Assembly (NCBI GenBank): GCA_024399225.1
Contig: JAKSHV010000023.1
Location: 1-10,223 of the forward strand
DNA length: 10,223 nucleotides
Direction of reading: 5' to 3'
Source of the DNA: an archaeon
GTDB taxonomy: Archaea > Thermoplasmatota > Thermoplasmata > Methanomassiliicoccales > Methanomethylophilaceae
Each line of letters begins with the position of its first letter. The first letter of the stretch is position 1. Positions 1 to 6,393 of this stretch are shown here, in pieces. A program made the translations under genes and the position numbers. Below the pieces are notes generated by a model, which was not told the origin of the DNA, did no database searches, and worked only from the letters and a program-made list of their open reading frames with translations.

Positions 1-591
1 GGATTCATCGCAGATCTCGAAGGTCCCGCAAACGAGAAAGATGCACTCACCAAACTTCTGGAGAATCACCCCATGCCGGTCATCCTCAAGAACGGAAAGA
101 CCAGCGAGGCCATCACCATCCTCTGGGACGATAACTGGAAACGCATCATCGGGGCATTCACCTCTCCCGAATTCTCCGAAACATACACAGACAAGCCCAA
201 GGCATCACCCAACATGGTCCTTGAGGAGGCACACAAGGCATTCATCTCACAGGACGTCGTGAACAGCCTTCCCGTCTTCGACAAGCCCGGATACATGACC
301 AAACTTGCCGACAGCCTCGCAAAGGCCTACAAGGTCGGAGGATTCGCAATGCTACACGAGACCGCACTTGCATCCACCGTCAAGGATTCGAAATCCAGGG
401 CTGTTGTCGCGGCATTCATCCATATCTATGATGAGTCCGCCAAACTCCACTTCACCCTCTCGCCCGAGGACAAGGACTTCTCCGATTACCTGAAGCCCTT
501 TGTAAAGAAGGTCATCGAGGCAGACGGAAGCACCTACCGTGCCGACATGAACACCCTGCTCATGGCTAGCAGCTCCGGTGAAAAGGTCTGA
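1..591 (+). CDS. SseB-like protein, 3' part (5' end outside window)
   Basis: The frame is open from the first base and ends at TGA 589-591, so 196 residues are visible and the true start lies upstream; the ATG at 73 is internal. Residues about 1-97 contain an IIGAFTSPEF segment (49-58), which resembles the FTSPE core of the SseB N-terminal domain. Residues about 100-190 look like the SseB C-terminal domain, with an amphipathic helix (KLADSLAKAYKV) followed by alternating strands and helices (AVVAAFIHIYDES, then YLKPFVKKVIEA). No signal peptide, membrane segment or catalytic motif is visible in this part. SseB was named for serine sensitivity in Escherichia coli, and its biochemical role is unclear. 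The gene converges on taw2 with no intergenic base. The coding call is strong; the family call is moderate and rests on remembered motif resemblance. Confidence 0.6.
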   Translation, partial: GFIADLEGPANEKDALTKLLENHPMPVILKNGKTSEAITILWDDNWKRIIGAFTSPEFSETYTDKPKASPNMVLEEAHKAFISQDVVNSLPVFDKPGYMTKLADSLAKAYKVGGFAMLHETALASTVKDSKSRAVVAAFIHIYDESAKLHFTLSPEDKDFSDYLKPFVKKVIEADGSTYRADMNTLLMASSSGEKV

Positions 592-1614
592 TCAGAAAAC
601 GCGGATATCCGCAACATAGTGGGAAACAGAGGGGGCGAAGGATTTCACTTCCCTCATTCCCACGATCTCGTATTTTCCATTACCGCAATACCTGTCGAAG
701 ATCTCCTGGGTCATTGCATATTCCTTCCCTACGGGGAAGGTGTCGTGATAGTGAATCAGGCATCCCGGTTTGGCGAGTTCAAGAGCCTTGGGTACAAACT
801 CGGAGGTCGTCTGAACATATCCCATCAGAATGCGGTCCGCGAAATGACCGCCTGCAATGGCCCTATTATCGCCCAGAAGAGGAATTACGTTGGTGAGTCC
901 GTTCAGCGCGATATTCTTCACTAGAAAAGCGTAGGAATTGGGATTCTTTTCGCAGGCGAATACCTTCCTCGCATTGGAGAATTTTGCAAGAGGCAATGTG
1001 AAGTAACCGATGCCCGCGAACATATCGACAACGGTCTCCCCAGTACAGTCCTGGCTGCCCATGCGTTTCCTCTCGACTAGGTTTCCCGATGCAAACATGA
1101 CCTTGGTGACATCGAAACAATATCTGATCCCATTCTCCAATTTTACGGACTCTCCGATTTCGCCGTAAAGAAGGCGCATATCGGGCTCACGGAATTCCCC
1201 GGAAACACCGGAGACATCGGCCAGAATCGATTCTGCTCCGAGAACCTCTGCATATACTTTGCCGAGGATTTCCCCATACTGGAACAGTTCCGGATCCATC
1301 TTGACCGTTATCACCGATCCGGCAATCTCCCACTTGTCAGGAAGACGTTCGACGAGATCTGCAGGAAAATCAGGAAGACGTTCACGTATGCGTTCCATAG
1401 GTGGACGCGACGCTTCGGAATACGCAGGTCCGGTGGACATTGCAAGACCGAGTTCGGCCATCTCCTTCTCGAATCCAGGAAGGACGGGAACGAGCTTGCC
1501 ACCGTCGACCGATGTTATCCTGGCGGACAGATCCACATATCCCTTTGATTTCATCAGAGGGATGAGTTCGGATGCTCTGTCTCCGGGCACGAATGCCTCC
1601 GAGACCTGTTTCAT
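592..1614 (-). CDS. taw2: tRNA-Phe 4-demethylwyosine aminocarboxypropyltransferase (Taw2/TYW2)
   Basis: This 340-residue Trm5/Tyw2-family enzyme is expected to transfer the 3-amino-3-carboxypropyl group of S-adenosylmethionine to C7 of 4-demethylwyosine at position 37 of tRNA-Phe, in the wyosine pathway. The SAM-binding motif is VDMFAGIGYF (196-205). An acidic residue follows the second strand (CEKNP, E222) and a GDN triplet sits at 248-250. The segment DRILMGYV (260-267), followed by SEFVPKAL and IHYHDTFP, is the Taw2 form seen in Pyrococcus; Trm5 guanine-37 methyltransferases have an NLP-type motif there. The C-terminus FAPSVSHYVADIRVF also matches Taw2. About 60 extra N-terminal residues resemble the small Trm5 D1-like domain and make it longer than Pyrococcus Taw2. 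The ATG at 1614 overlaps the upstream stop as ATGA (1611-1614), implying translational coupling. It is the last gene of the cluster. Confidence 0.85.
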   Translation of the reverse strand: MKQVSEAFVPGDRASELIPLMKSKGYVDLSARITSVDGGKLVPVLPGFEKEMAELGLAMSTGPAYSEASRPPMERIRERLPDFPADLVERLPDKWEIAGSVITVKMDPELFQYGEILGKVYAEVLGAESILADVSGVSGEFREPDMRLLYGEIGESVKLENGIRYCFDVTKVMFASGNLVERKRMGSQDCTGETVVDMFAGIGYFTLPLAKFSNARKVFACEKNPNSYAFLVKNIALNGLTNVIPLLGDNRAIAGGHFADRILMGYVQTTSEFVPKALELAKPGCLIHYHDTFPVGKEYAMTQEIFDRYCGNGKYEIVGMREVKSFAPSVSHYVADIRVF

Positions 1615-2765
1615 AACCTGGTCCCCAGATAACTTTTGAAAAGTGCTGACTTCATACCCTTCTTCTTGAGAATGGGTTTGACGACATTGGAAGGATTGTC
1701 GATGTCAATCTCGGAAAGTTCCTCCAGTACATCGGGCCTGTTGAACAATTCTCCGAACCTACAGAGATCGTCATCGTCGAGACTGTCGTAGAAATTACGC
1801 AGCCTCATGCCGTTGTTGAGGGACTTTCCAATCTCCCTCTTCCAGGCACGCTCGTAAAGTGACAGTACTGATGCATTGAAGATATTGAGAGAATAGGCAC
1901 GGTCGACCGTTTCTCTGAGAAGGGGTGCGACCTTTGCAATGGGGAACAGTCCACCTCCGGATACTGGTTTGACCTGTCCTGCCGCGTCTCCGATAAGCAG
2001 GATACGGTCAGAATAGGACGTACGCCTGCCACCGATGGGAATCTTTCCCACATAGGTCTTGAGACGTTTCTTCTCATCGAGACCGGTGGTTTTCAGAAGG
2101 TTCTCAAGATACTGCGACGGGGTTCCGAAGGATGCCCTGACGCCGATACCCATACGCGTAACATTCCCCAGAGGAAGCTGCCATGCGAAGAATCCCGGCG
2201 CAACGTTGTTTCCGAGCCACATGGTCATCTTGTTCTGGTCCTCAAGCTCATGTTCGAGATCTACCTGGAATCCCCTGATATAGGAACGCGCATGGTTGTT
2301 TCCGAGGGATGCCGCGATAAGGGAGCTCTGACCGTCTGCACCGATCAGGAGATCGGACTTTATCGTCTCGGTGTTCGTGCTGACCGAGACATAATCATCG
2401 GTAACGACATGGGACTTGTAACTCACACCGTACTTTATGTTGACTCCTGCGGCCTCGGCATCCTCTGCCATCTTTATGTCACAGGCGGCACGGTCGATGA
2501 CATATGCGTAGGGTGACGACTTAGACGTTGAAATGACCTTTCCGTTGGGTAGGACCACATCGGCGGTCGTGAGCATGCTGGTGGTTAGGTTGGAAGGAAG
2601 TCCCAGAGTCTTGATGACCTCGTTGGAAACCACACCTGCACAATGCGTAGGTATTCCGGAGGTACGGTGCTCTTCAAGAAGGGTTACTTCATGACCGGAT
2701 ATTGCCAGTTGTTTGGCGGAAAAGGTTCCTGCGGGACCCCCTCCGACAACTGTTATATCCGGCAT
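1611..2765 (-). CDS. Geranylgeranyl-reductase-family FAD-dependent oxidoreductase
   Basis: This 384-residue flavoprotein has a Rossmann FAD site at its N-terminus (VVGGGPAG, 6-13) and an acidic pair ending the second strand (E31-E32). It has a conserved HCAG cysteine motif (41-44), the DG motif region LLIGADGQSS (139-148) and the second FAD motif GDAAGQVKPVSGGG (259-272). FFAWQLPLG (192-200) corresponds to the YxWxFP substrate-pocket motif of archaeal geranylgeranyl reductases, with Leu replacing Phe. Family members reduce double bonds of geranylgeranyl chains in archaeal membrane lipids; others act on different isoprenoids, so the substrate is not assigned. ATG 2765 is preferred because the FAD fold begins right after it. 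An in-frame GTG at 2774 would add three residues and lie 2 nt after the transaldolase stop. The gene overlaps taw2 by 4 nt and lies 11 nt downstream of transaldolase. Confidence 0.82.
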   Translation of the reverse strand: MPDITVVGGGPAGTFSAKQLAISGHEVTLLEEHRTSGIPTHCAGVVSNEVIKTLGLPSNLTTSMLTTADVVLPNGKVISTSKSSPYAYVIDRAACDIKMAEDAEAAGVNIKYGVSYKSHVVTDDYVSVSTNTETIKSDLLIGADGQSSLIAASLGNNHARSYIRGFQVDLEHELEDQNKMTMWLGNNVAPGFFAWQLPLGNVTRMGIGVRASFGTPSQYLENLLKTTGLDEKKRLKTYVGKIPIGGRRTSYSDRILLIGDAAGQVKPVSGGGLFPIAKVAPLLRETVDRAYSLNIFNASVLSLYERAWKREIGKSLNNGMRLRNFYDSLDDDDLCRFGELFNRPDVLEELSEIDIDNPSNVVKPILKKKGMKSALFKSYLGTRL

Positions 2766-2776
2766 GAGTACCACGA

Positions 2777-3430
2777 TTAGTGTTTGCCGTTGACCTTCTC
2801 GTAATCGGCTACGAATTTAGCGATTCCTTCGTCGGTCTTGGGGTGCTTGAGCATGAGCTCGAGTACGTTTGCGGGAATAGTTGCGATGTCGCATCCCATC
2901 TGGGCTGCGTCAAGGACGTGCATAGGGTTCCTGATGGATGCGGCGATGATCTCGGTTCCGAATCCGTAGGTGTTCATGATGTTGACGGTCTCGGCGAGCA
3001 TGTCGTTACCGCGGTCTCCGATGTCCTCGAGCCTTCCGATGAAGGGAGAGACGTACCTTGCACCAGCCTTGGCGGCGAGAAGTGCCTGGAGAGGGGAGAA
3101 GATGAGGGTGACGTTAACGTCGATGCCTTCGGAGGAGAGGACCTTGGTTGCCTTGAGGGTTGCCTCGCACATGGGGAGCTTGACATTCACGTTGGGTGCG
3201 ATCTTTGCGAGCTCGCGTCCCTCTGCGATCATTCCCTCTGCATCGAGTGCCATGACCTCTGCGGAAACAGGACGGTCTCCGAGGATCTTTGCGATCTCTG
3301 CAACACGGGTGGGGGTGTCGGTGCCTTCCTTTGCGACAAGGCTGGGGTTGGTGGTTACTCCGTCGAGGATTCCCCAGCTGTCGATTTTCTTAATCTGGTC
3401 AAGGTTTGCGGTGTCAATGAAGATCTTCAT
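2777..3430 (-). CDS. tal: Transaldolase, small MipB/FSA-type
   Basis: This is a 217-residue class I aldolase barrel of the short transaldolase/fructose-6-phosphate aldolase subfamily, acting in the non-oxidative pentose phosphate pathway. The N-terminus [10 protein letters not shown] with D6, the TTNPS motif with N28, and the Schiff-base lysine K84 in NVKLP are all present. NVTLIFS (106-112) and [13 protein letters not shown] (126-138) are family signatures. Two positions separate aldolase from transaldolase: E58 stands where E. coli FSA has Gln59, and F130 where FSA has Tyr131. Both substitutions favour transaldolase. ATG 3430 is chosen because it gives the canonical N-terminus; a TTG at 3439 would add three residues and overlap the upstream stop. 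The gene lies 5 nt after the transketolase C-half, matching a shared pathway. It ends with TAA. Confidence 0.93.
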   Translation of the reverse strand: MKIFIDTANLDQIKKIDSWGILDGVTTNPSLVAKEGTDTPTRVAEIAKILGDRPVSAEVMALDAEGMIAEGRELAKIAPNVNVKLPMCEATLKATKVLSSEGIDVNVTLIFSPLQALLAAKAGARYVSPFIGRLEDIGDRGNDMLAETVNIMNTYGFGTEIIAASIRNPMHVLDAAQMGCDIATIPANVLELMLKHPKTDEGIAKFVADYEKVNGKH

Positions 3431-3435
3431 GATTC

Positions 3436-4380
3436 TCAACTCTTCTTGTTAATGGTTTCTTTGGCCTTGGCGGCTACGTCCTGTGCAGTGAGTCCGTATT
3501 TGACGAGAAGCTCCTCGGCCTCTCCGGATTCACCGAAGGTGTCCTTGGTTCCGACCCTGCCCACGGGAGTGGGGAGGGACTCTGCAAGGCATTCTGCAAC
3601 GGCAGATCCGAGTCCGCCGATGATACTGTGTTCCTCTGCGGTGACGACTGCACCGGTCTTCTTTGCGGTAGCGATGATTGCCTCGGTGTCGAGGGGCTTG
3701 ATGGTTGCCATGTTGACGACCTCAGCGCTGATGCCTTCCTTCTCGAGAATGTCTGCCGCCTCGAGACTGGTCTGGACCATCTGTCCGCATGCGATGATGG
3801 ATACATCCTTTCCTTCGCGGATGACCTCGGCCTTTCCGATCTGGAACTTGCATCCTTCCTCTTTGATTACGGGGAATTCGGAACGTCCCATCCTCATGTA
3901 TGCAGGTCCGTTGTGCTCTGCGAGTGCAAGGGTTGCCGCATAAGTCTCATGTGCGTCGCAGGGGACTATGACGGTCATGTTGGGGAGGGTGCGCATGATT
4001 GCGATATCCTCGAGGGCCTGGTGGGTTGCTCCGTCGGGTCCGACGGAAAGACCGCAATGGGTTGCGACTACCTTTACGTTGAGGTTGGGGTAGGCGACTG
4101 CCATCCTGATCTGTTCCCAGCACCTTCCGCTTGCAAAGACTCCGAAGGTGGATGCGAATGCAACCTTTCCGGAAACTGCCATACCGGATGCGACACCGAT
4201 CATGTTGGATTCGGCGATACCGGCCTGAATGAACCTCTCGGGAGCTACCTTCTGGAAGCTGGAGGTCTTGGTGGAACCGGCGAGGTCTGCATCGAAGACG
4301 ACAACGTTGGGGTTGGTCTCGGCGAGCTTCGCTAGTGCTTTTCCGTAGTAGGAACGCTGTGCGAGTTTTTCTCCGCTCAT
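3436..4380 (-). CDS. Transketolase, C-terminal subunit
   Basis: This 314-residue polypeptide holds the pyrimidine-binding and C-terminal domains of a split transketolase, as is usual in archaea. The pyrimidine domain starts near [11 protein letters not shown] and carries [15 protein letters not shown] (54-68), in which E57 should be the glutamate that activates the thiamine diphosphate aminopyrimidine. [12 protein letters not shown] (75-86) and [14 protein letters not shown] (114-127), with H120, are typical of the family. The C-terminal domain begins around residue 180 and includes [19 protein letters not shown] (245-263). It is expected to pair with the adjacent N-terminal subunit to transfer two-carbon ketol units between sugar phosphates. 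Its ATG at 4380 overlaps the stop of that subunit as ATGA, consistent with coupled, equimolar synthesis. The stop is TGA. Confidence 0.94.
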   Translation of the reverse strand: MSGEKLAQRSYYGKALAKLAETNPNVVVFDADLAGSTKTSSFQKVAPERFIQAGIAESNMIGVASGMAVSGKVAFASTFGVFASGRCWEQIRMAVAYPNLNVKVVATHCGLSVGPDGATHQALEDIAIMRTLPNMTVIVPCDAHETYAATLALAEHNGPAYMRMGRSEFPVIKEEGCKFQIGKAEVIREGKDVSIIACGQMVQTSLEAADILEKEGISAEVVNMATIKPLDTEAIIATAKKTGAVVTAEEHSIIGGLGSAVAECLAESLPTPVGRVGTKDTFGESGEAEELLVKYGLTAQDVAAKAKETINKKS

Positions 4381-5213
4381 CTTATCACCGCTTTGAGTTC
4401 TTCGACGGCTTTTGCATACTCCTCGGGGTTGCAGGACTTTCCGTGGAAGCCGGCATTGTTCTCCATGAAAGATACTCCCTTACCTTTGACGGTGTTGAGG
4501 ATGATCACTGTGGGGCTCTTCTTAGACCTGGCGGCTTTGTCGAGTGCATCGAGGATCTGGCGGATGTGGTGTCCGTCGATAGGTCCGACGACGTTCCATC
4601 CGAATGCCTTGAACTTCTCGGGAAGGGGATCGAGACCCATGACCTCTTCGGTGTTACCAGAGATCTGGAGCCTGTTACGGTCCACGATTGCGATGAGGTT
4701 GTTGAGACCGTATGCACGGGCAAGCATTGCTGCCTCCCAGTTCTGTCCCTCCTGGAGTTCTCCGTCACCGAGGAGACAGTAGGTCTTGTAGTCCTTCTTG
4801 TCCATCTTTCCTGCAAGGGCGATTCCGCATGCGATGCTGAGTCCCTGTCCCAGGGATCCGGTGGAGACCTCTACTCCGGGAACATCGCGGTATGCGGGGT
4901 GTCCCTGAAGCCTGGTTCCGAGTTTCCTGAGGGTCTTGAGCTCCTCGACGGGGAAGTATCCCCTCTCAGCGAGGGCTGCATAGAGAATGGGGGCTGCGTG
5001 TCCTTTGGAGAGGATGAACCTGTCCCTGTCGTCCTTATAGGGGTCTGCGGGGTCGATGTTCATCACGCGGAAGTAAAGTGCAGCCATGAGGTCTGCTGCG
5101 GACAGGGATCCTCCGGGGTGTCCGGAACCTGCCTCGGTAGTCATCTCGATGACATCGAGCCTCATCTTGTTGGCGATGTTCTGGAGTTCGTCTACATTCA
5201 GCTGTTCTGCCAT
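4377..5213 (-). CDS. Transketolase, N-terminal subunit
   Basis: This 278-residue thiamine-diphosphate-binding half of a split transketolase has the following landmarks: GSGHPGGS (29-36), SKGHAAP (69-75), the GHP histidine at H105 and STGSLGQGLS (117-126). The diphosphate/Mg motif starts at GDGE (149-152) and ends at VDRNRLQ, with N180. PIDGHH (211-216) is also typical. ATG 5213 is chosen because it gives an ordinary N-terminus and is preceded by GAGG three bases upstream. An in-frame GTG at 5222 overlaps the pcn stop as GTGA and would add three residues, so it is a real alternative. The gene follows pcn by 5 nt and overlaps the C-terminal subunit by 4 nt. The complex should interconvert pentose, triose and hexose phosphates. 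Confidence 0.94.
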   Translation of the reverse strand: MAEQLNVDELQNIANKMRLDVIEMTTEAGSGHPGGSLSAADLMAALYFRVMNIDPADPYKDDRDRFILSKGHAAPILYAALAERGYFPVEELKTLRKLGTRLQGHPAYRDVPGVEVSTGSLGQGLSIACGIALAGKMDKKDYKTYCLLGDGELQEGQNWEAAMLARAYGLNNLIAIVDRNRLQISGNTEEVMGLDPLPEKFKAFGWNVVGPIDGHHIRQILDALDKAARSKKSPTVIILNTVKGKGVSFMENNAGFHGKSCNPEEYAKAVEELKAVIR

Positions 5214-5218
5214 GTTCC

Positions 5219-5959
5219 TCACTCGCTTTCGATCCTGGGCGCCAGGAGATAGGTTACATGTGCGTGTCCATCGGCAAGGTCGAACAGGAGTTTGACAGGC
5301 AGGTCGGTATCGAGCAGAACGTTGACGGAACTGGACGAGATTGCCTTGATGATGTTCGAGAAGTAGTCGATGGGGTACAGGCTCTGCGCCTCGTCATCGG
5401 CTTCGAGTGCTTCGAGTTCGTCGGCAGGGACCATGAGGCTGGCAAGGTCGGTGTCACCGGAACAGGAGAGTTCGAAACCGGCAGGTGCGATTTTGATCTT
5501 GACGTGATCTGCATCGGAAATGGACTCTGCGGCACGGATTCCTTTCTGAAGCTGATCGATGGAGAGCTTTGCGCTCATGGGAAGCTCGACCTGGGGGACC
5601 TTGGGGTCGTTGAGACTGCCGGTGTCGACAAGTGCCATACGCCTTACGATGTTTCCGATGGTCATGGTGAGTCTTCCCTGTTCGGGGTCGTGGACCATTT
5701 TGATGGTATCGCCGGGTCCGGCGAGCTTGAGAACGGATTTGATCTTGTCGAGGTCCAGTCCGAGCTCGGTCTCGTCAGCCTCATAGCTGACGAATGCCTC
5801 TTTGTCCACACTGATGTCGATCATTGCGACGTGTGCGGGATCGATTGCCTTGATTCCGATGGAATCAGGGTGTACGGTCACCTTCACCTCGTCAACGAGT
5901 GTGGAGACGATGTATACGAGTCCCTTGAGGGTCTCGGATTTCAGTTCTGCGTTGAACAT
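5219..5959 (-). CDS. pcn: DNA polymerase sliding clamp (PCNA)
   Basis: At 246 residues this is the normal length for an archaeal PCNA, which forms a trimeric ring on DNA and tethers polymerases, FEN1, ligase and other partners. The N-terminal domain shows FNAELKSETLKGLV (2-15) and SIGIKAIDPAHVAMIDI (33-49), the latter a strong PCNA signature. LGLDLDKIKSVLK (66-78) matches the family. The interdomain connector and partner-binding region lies about 115-130 (NDPKVPQVELPM). The C-terminal domain ends with YLLAPRIESE, which includes the conserved LAPR tail. The ATG at 5959 lies 10 nt after the tfs stop, and GAGG overlaps that stop. Only one clamp gene is seen here, and it sits next to a TFIIS-like factor, a neighbourhood also found in other Euryarchaeota. 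Confidence 0.97.
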   Translation of the reverse strand: MFNAELKSETLKGLVYIVSTLVDEVKVTVHPDSIGIKAIDPAHVAMIDISVDKEAFVSYEADETELGLDLDKIKSVLKLAGPGDTIKMVHDPEQGRLTMTIGNIVRRMALVDTGSLNDPKVPQVELPMSAKLSIDQLQKGIRAAESISDADHVKIKIAPAGFELSCSGDTDLASLMVPADELEALEADDEAQSLYPIDYFSNIIKAISSSSVNVLLDTDLPVKLLFDLADGHAHVTYLLAPRIESE

Positions 5960-5969
5960 GAGTCCCGCC

Positions 5970-6269
5970 TCAGTCCTCTCTCACGACATGGTTGCACTTG
6001 CAGCAACGGAAGAACCTCGATTCAGGCTCATCCGCGGCACGCATCTGACGAAGGGAGTAGTATGCCTCGTTGAAGCCGCATTTGGGGCACAGGTGGTTGG
6101 TCTTCGGCAGAGTGGTGACGTCCTCGGAAATAACCGCCATCTCCTTGTCGGCAGATTTGGTGGTTACGATCTTGGCCTCACCGGTCTTCTCGATCTGTTT
6201 GTTGCAAGATTTACAGGTGTAGATCCCATTGACAGGGAACATCATTGAACCGCATTCTGGGCAAAACAA
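5970..6269 (-). CDS. tfs: Transcription factor S (TFIIS-like, RNA polymerase transcript-cleavage factor)
   Basis: This 99-residue protein has two zinc ribbons. The N-terminal ribbon uses C3, C6, C19 and C22 and is RPB9-like. The C-terminal TFIIS ribbon uses C61, C64, C89 and C92. The loop QMRAADEPES carries the D80-E81 pair that in this family reaches the RNA polymerase active site and stimulates cleavage of backtracked RNA, so the protein should be an active TFS rather than a subunit without cleavage function. The start is TTG at 6269. The first ATG lies after two zinc cysteines, and an in-frame TAG stands five codons upstream, leaving no ATG or GTG. GAGG at 6279-6282 lies 9 nt before the TTG and supports it. 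It is the first gene of the seven-gene cluster. Confidence 0.93.
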   Translation of the reverse strand: MFCPECGSMMFPVNGIYTCKSCNKQIEKTGEAKIVTTKSADKEMAVISEDVTTLPKTNHLCPKCGFNEAYYSLRQMRAADEPESRFFRCCKCNHVVRED

Positions 6270-6275
6270 ATTTAT

Positions 6276-6282
6276 CAGCCTC
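6276..6282 (-). promoter_or_regulatory. Shine-Dalgarno site deciding the tfs TTG start
   Basis: On the minus strand GAGGCTG is followed by ATAAAT and then TTG. The GAGG core (6279-6282) is 9 nt from the start codon, and a further TGAT (6275-6278) resembles the rest of the archaeal anti-Shine-Dalgarno complement with one inserted base. Confidence 0.6.
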
Positions 6283-6305
6283 TATATAGGTCGGACATTC
6301 CGTAA

Positions 6306-6316
6306 GCCTATATTAA
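6306..6316 (-). promoter_or_regulatory. TATA-like promoter of the tfs-pcn-transketolase operon
   Basis: The minus strand reads TTAATATAGGC, preceded by an A-rich stretch suitable for a BRE. A start site about 25-27 nt downstream would fall near 6283-6286, giving a short leader that still includes the GAGG ribosome site. The identical 11-mer occurs in front of the divergent nuclease gene at 8317-8327 on the plus strand. Confidence 0.55.
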
Positions 6317-6318
6317 TT

Positions 6319-6390
6319 TTTTAATTATTATAAAAGAAAAGGAAGAAAGGTTTGTTAATGAAAGGGGTTTGGTGGGGTTTTACCCCCACC
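6319..6390 (-). terminator. Hairpin plus T-rich terminator of the membrane-protein gene
   Basis: Three bases after the TAA stop, the transcript can form a perfect 7-bp stem, GGTGGGG with CCCCACC (6384-6390 and 6371-6377), with a 6-nt loop. The minus strand then runs through a T/C-rich tract (about 6325-6358, including TTTCTTCCTTTTCTTTT). Archaeal termination depends mainly on T-runs, so the tract is probably the active part. It leads directly into the tfs promoter. Confidence 0.7.
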
Positions 6391-6393
6391 TGT

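Noticed and set aside
601..612. The 12-nt palindrome as a rho-independent-style terminator for the SseB-like gene.
   Set aside because: The RNA stem is only 4 bp and no T-run follows it.
2780..5252. Long plus-strand open frames opposite the transaldolase and transketolase genes.
   Set aside because: They are shadows created by codon bias of strongly conserved minus-strand genes.
6282..6290. A second TATA-like word, CCTATATAG on the minus strand, close to the tfs start.
   Set aside because: A start site 25 nt downstream would fall inside the coding region and remove the ribosome site; the box at 6306-6316 fits better.
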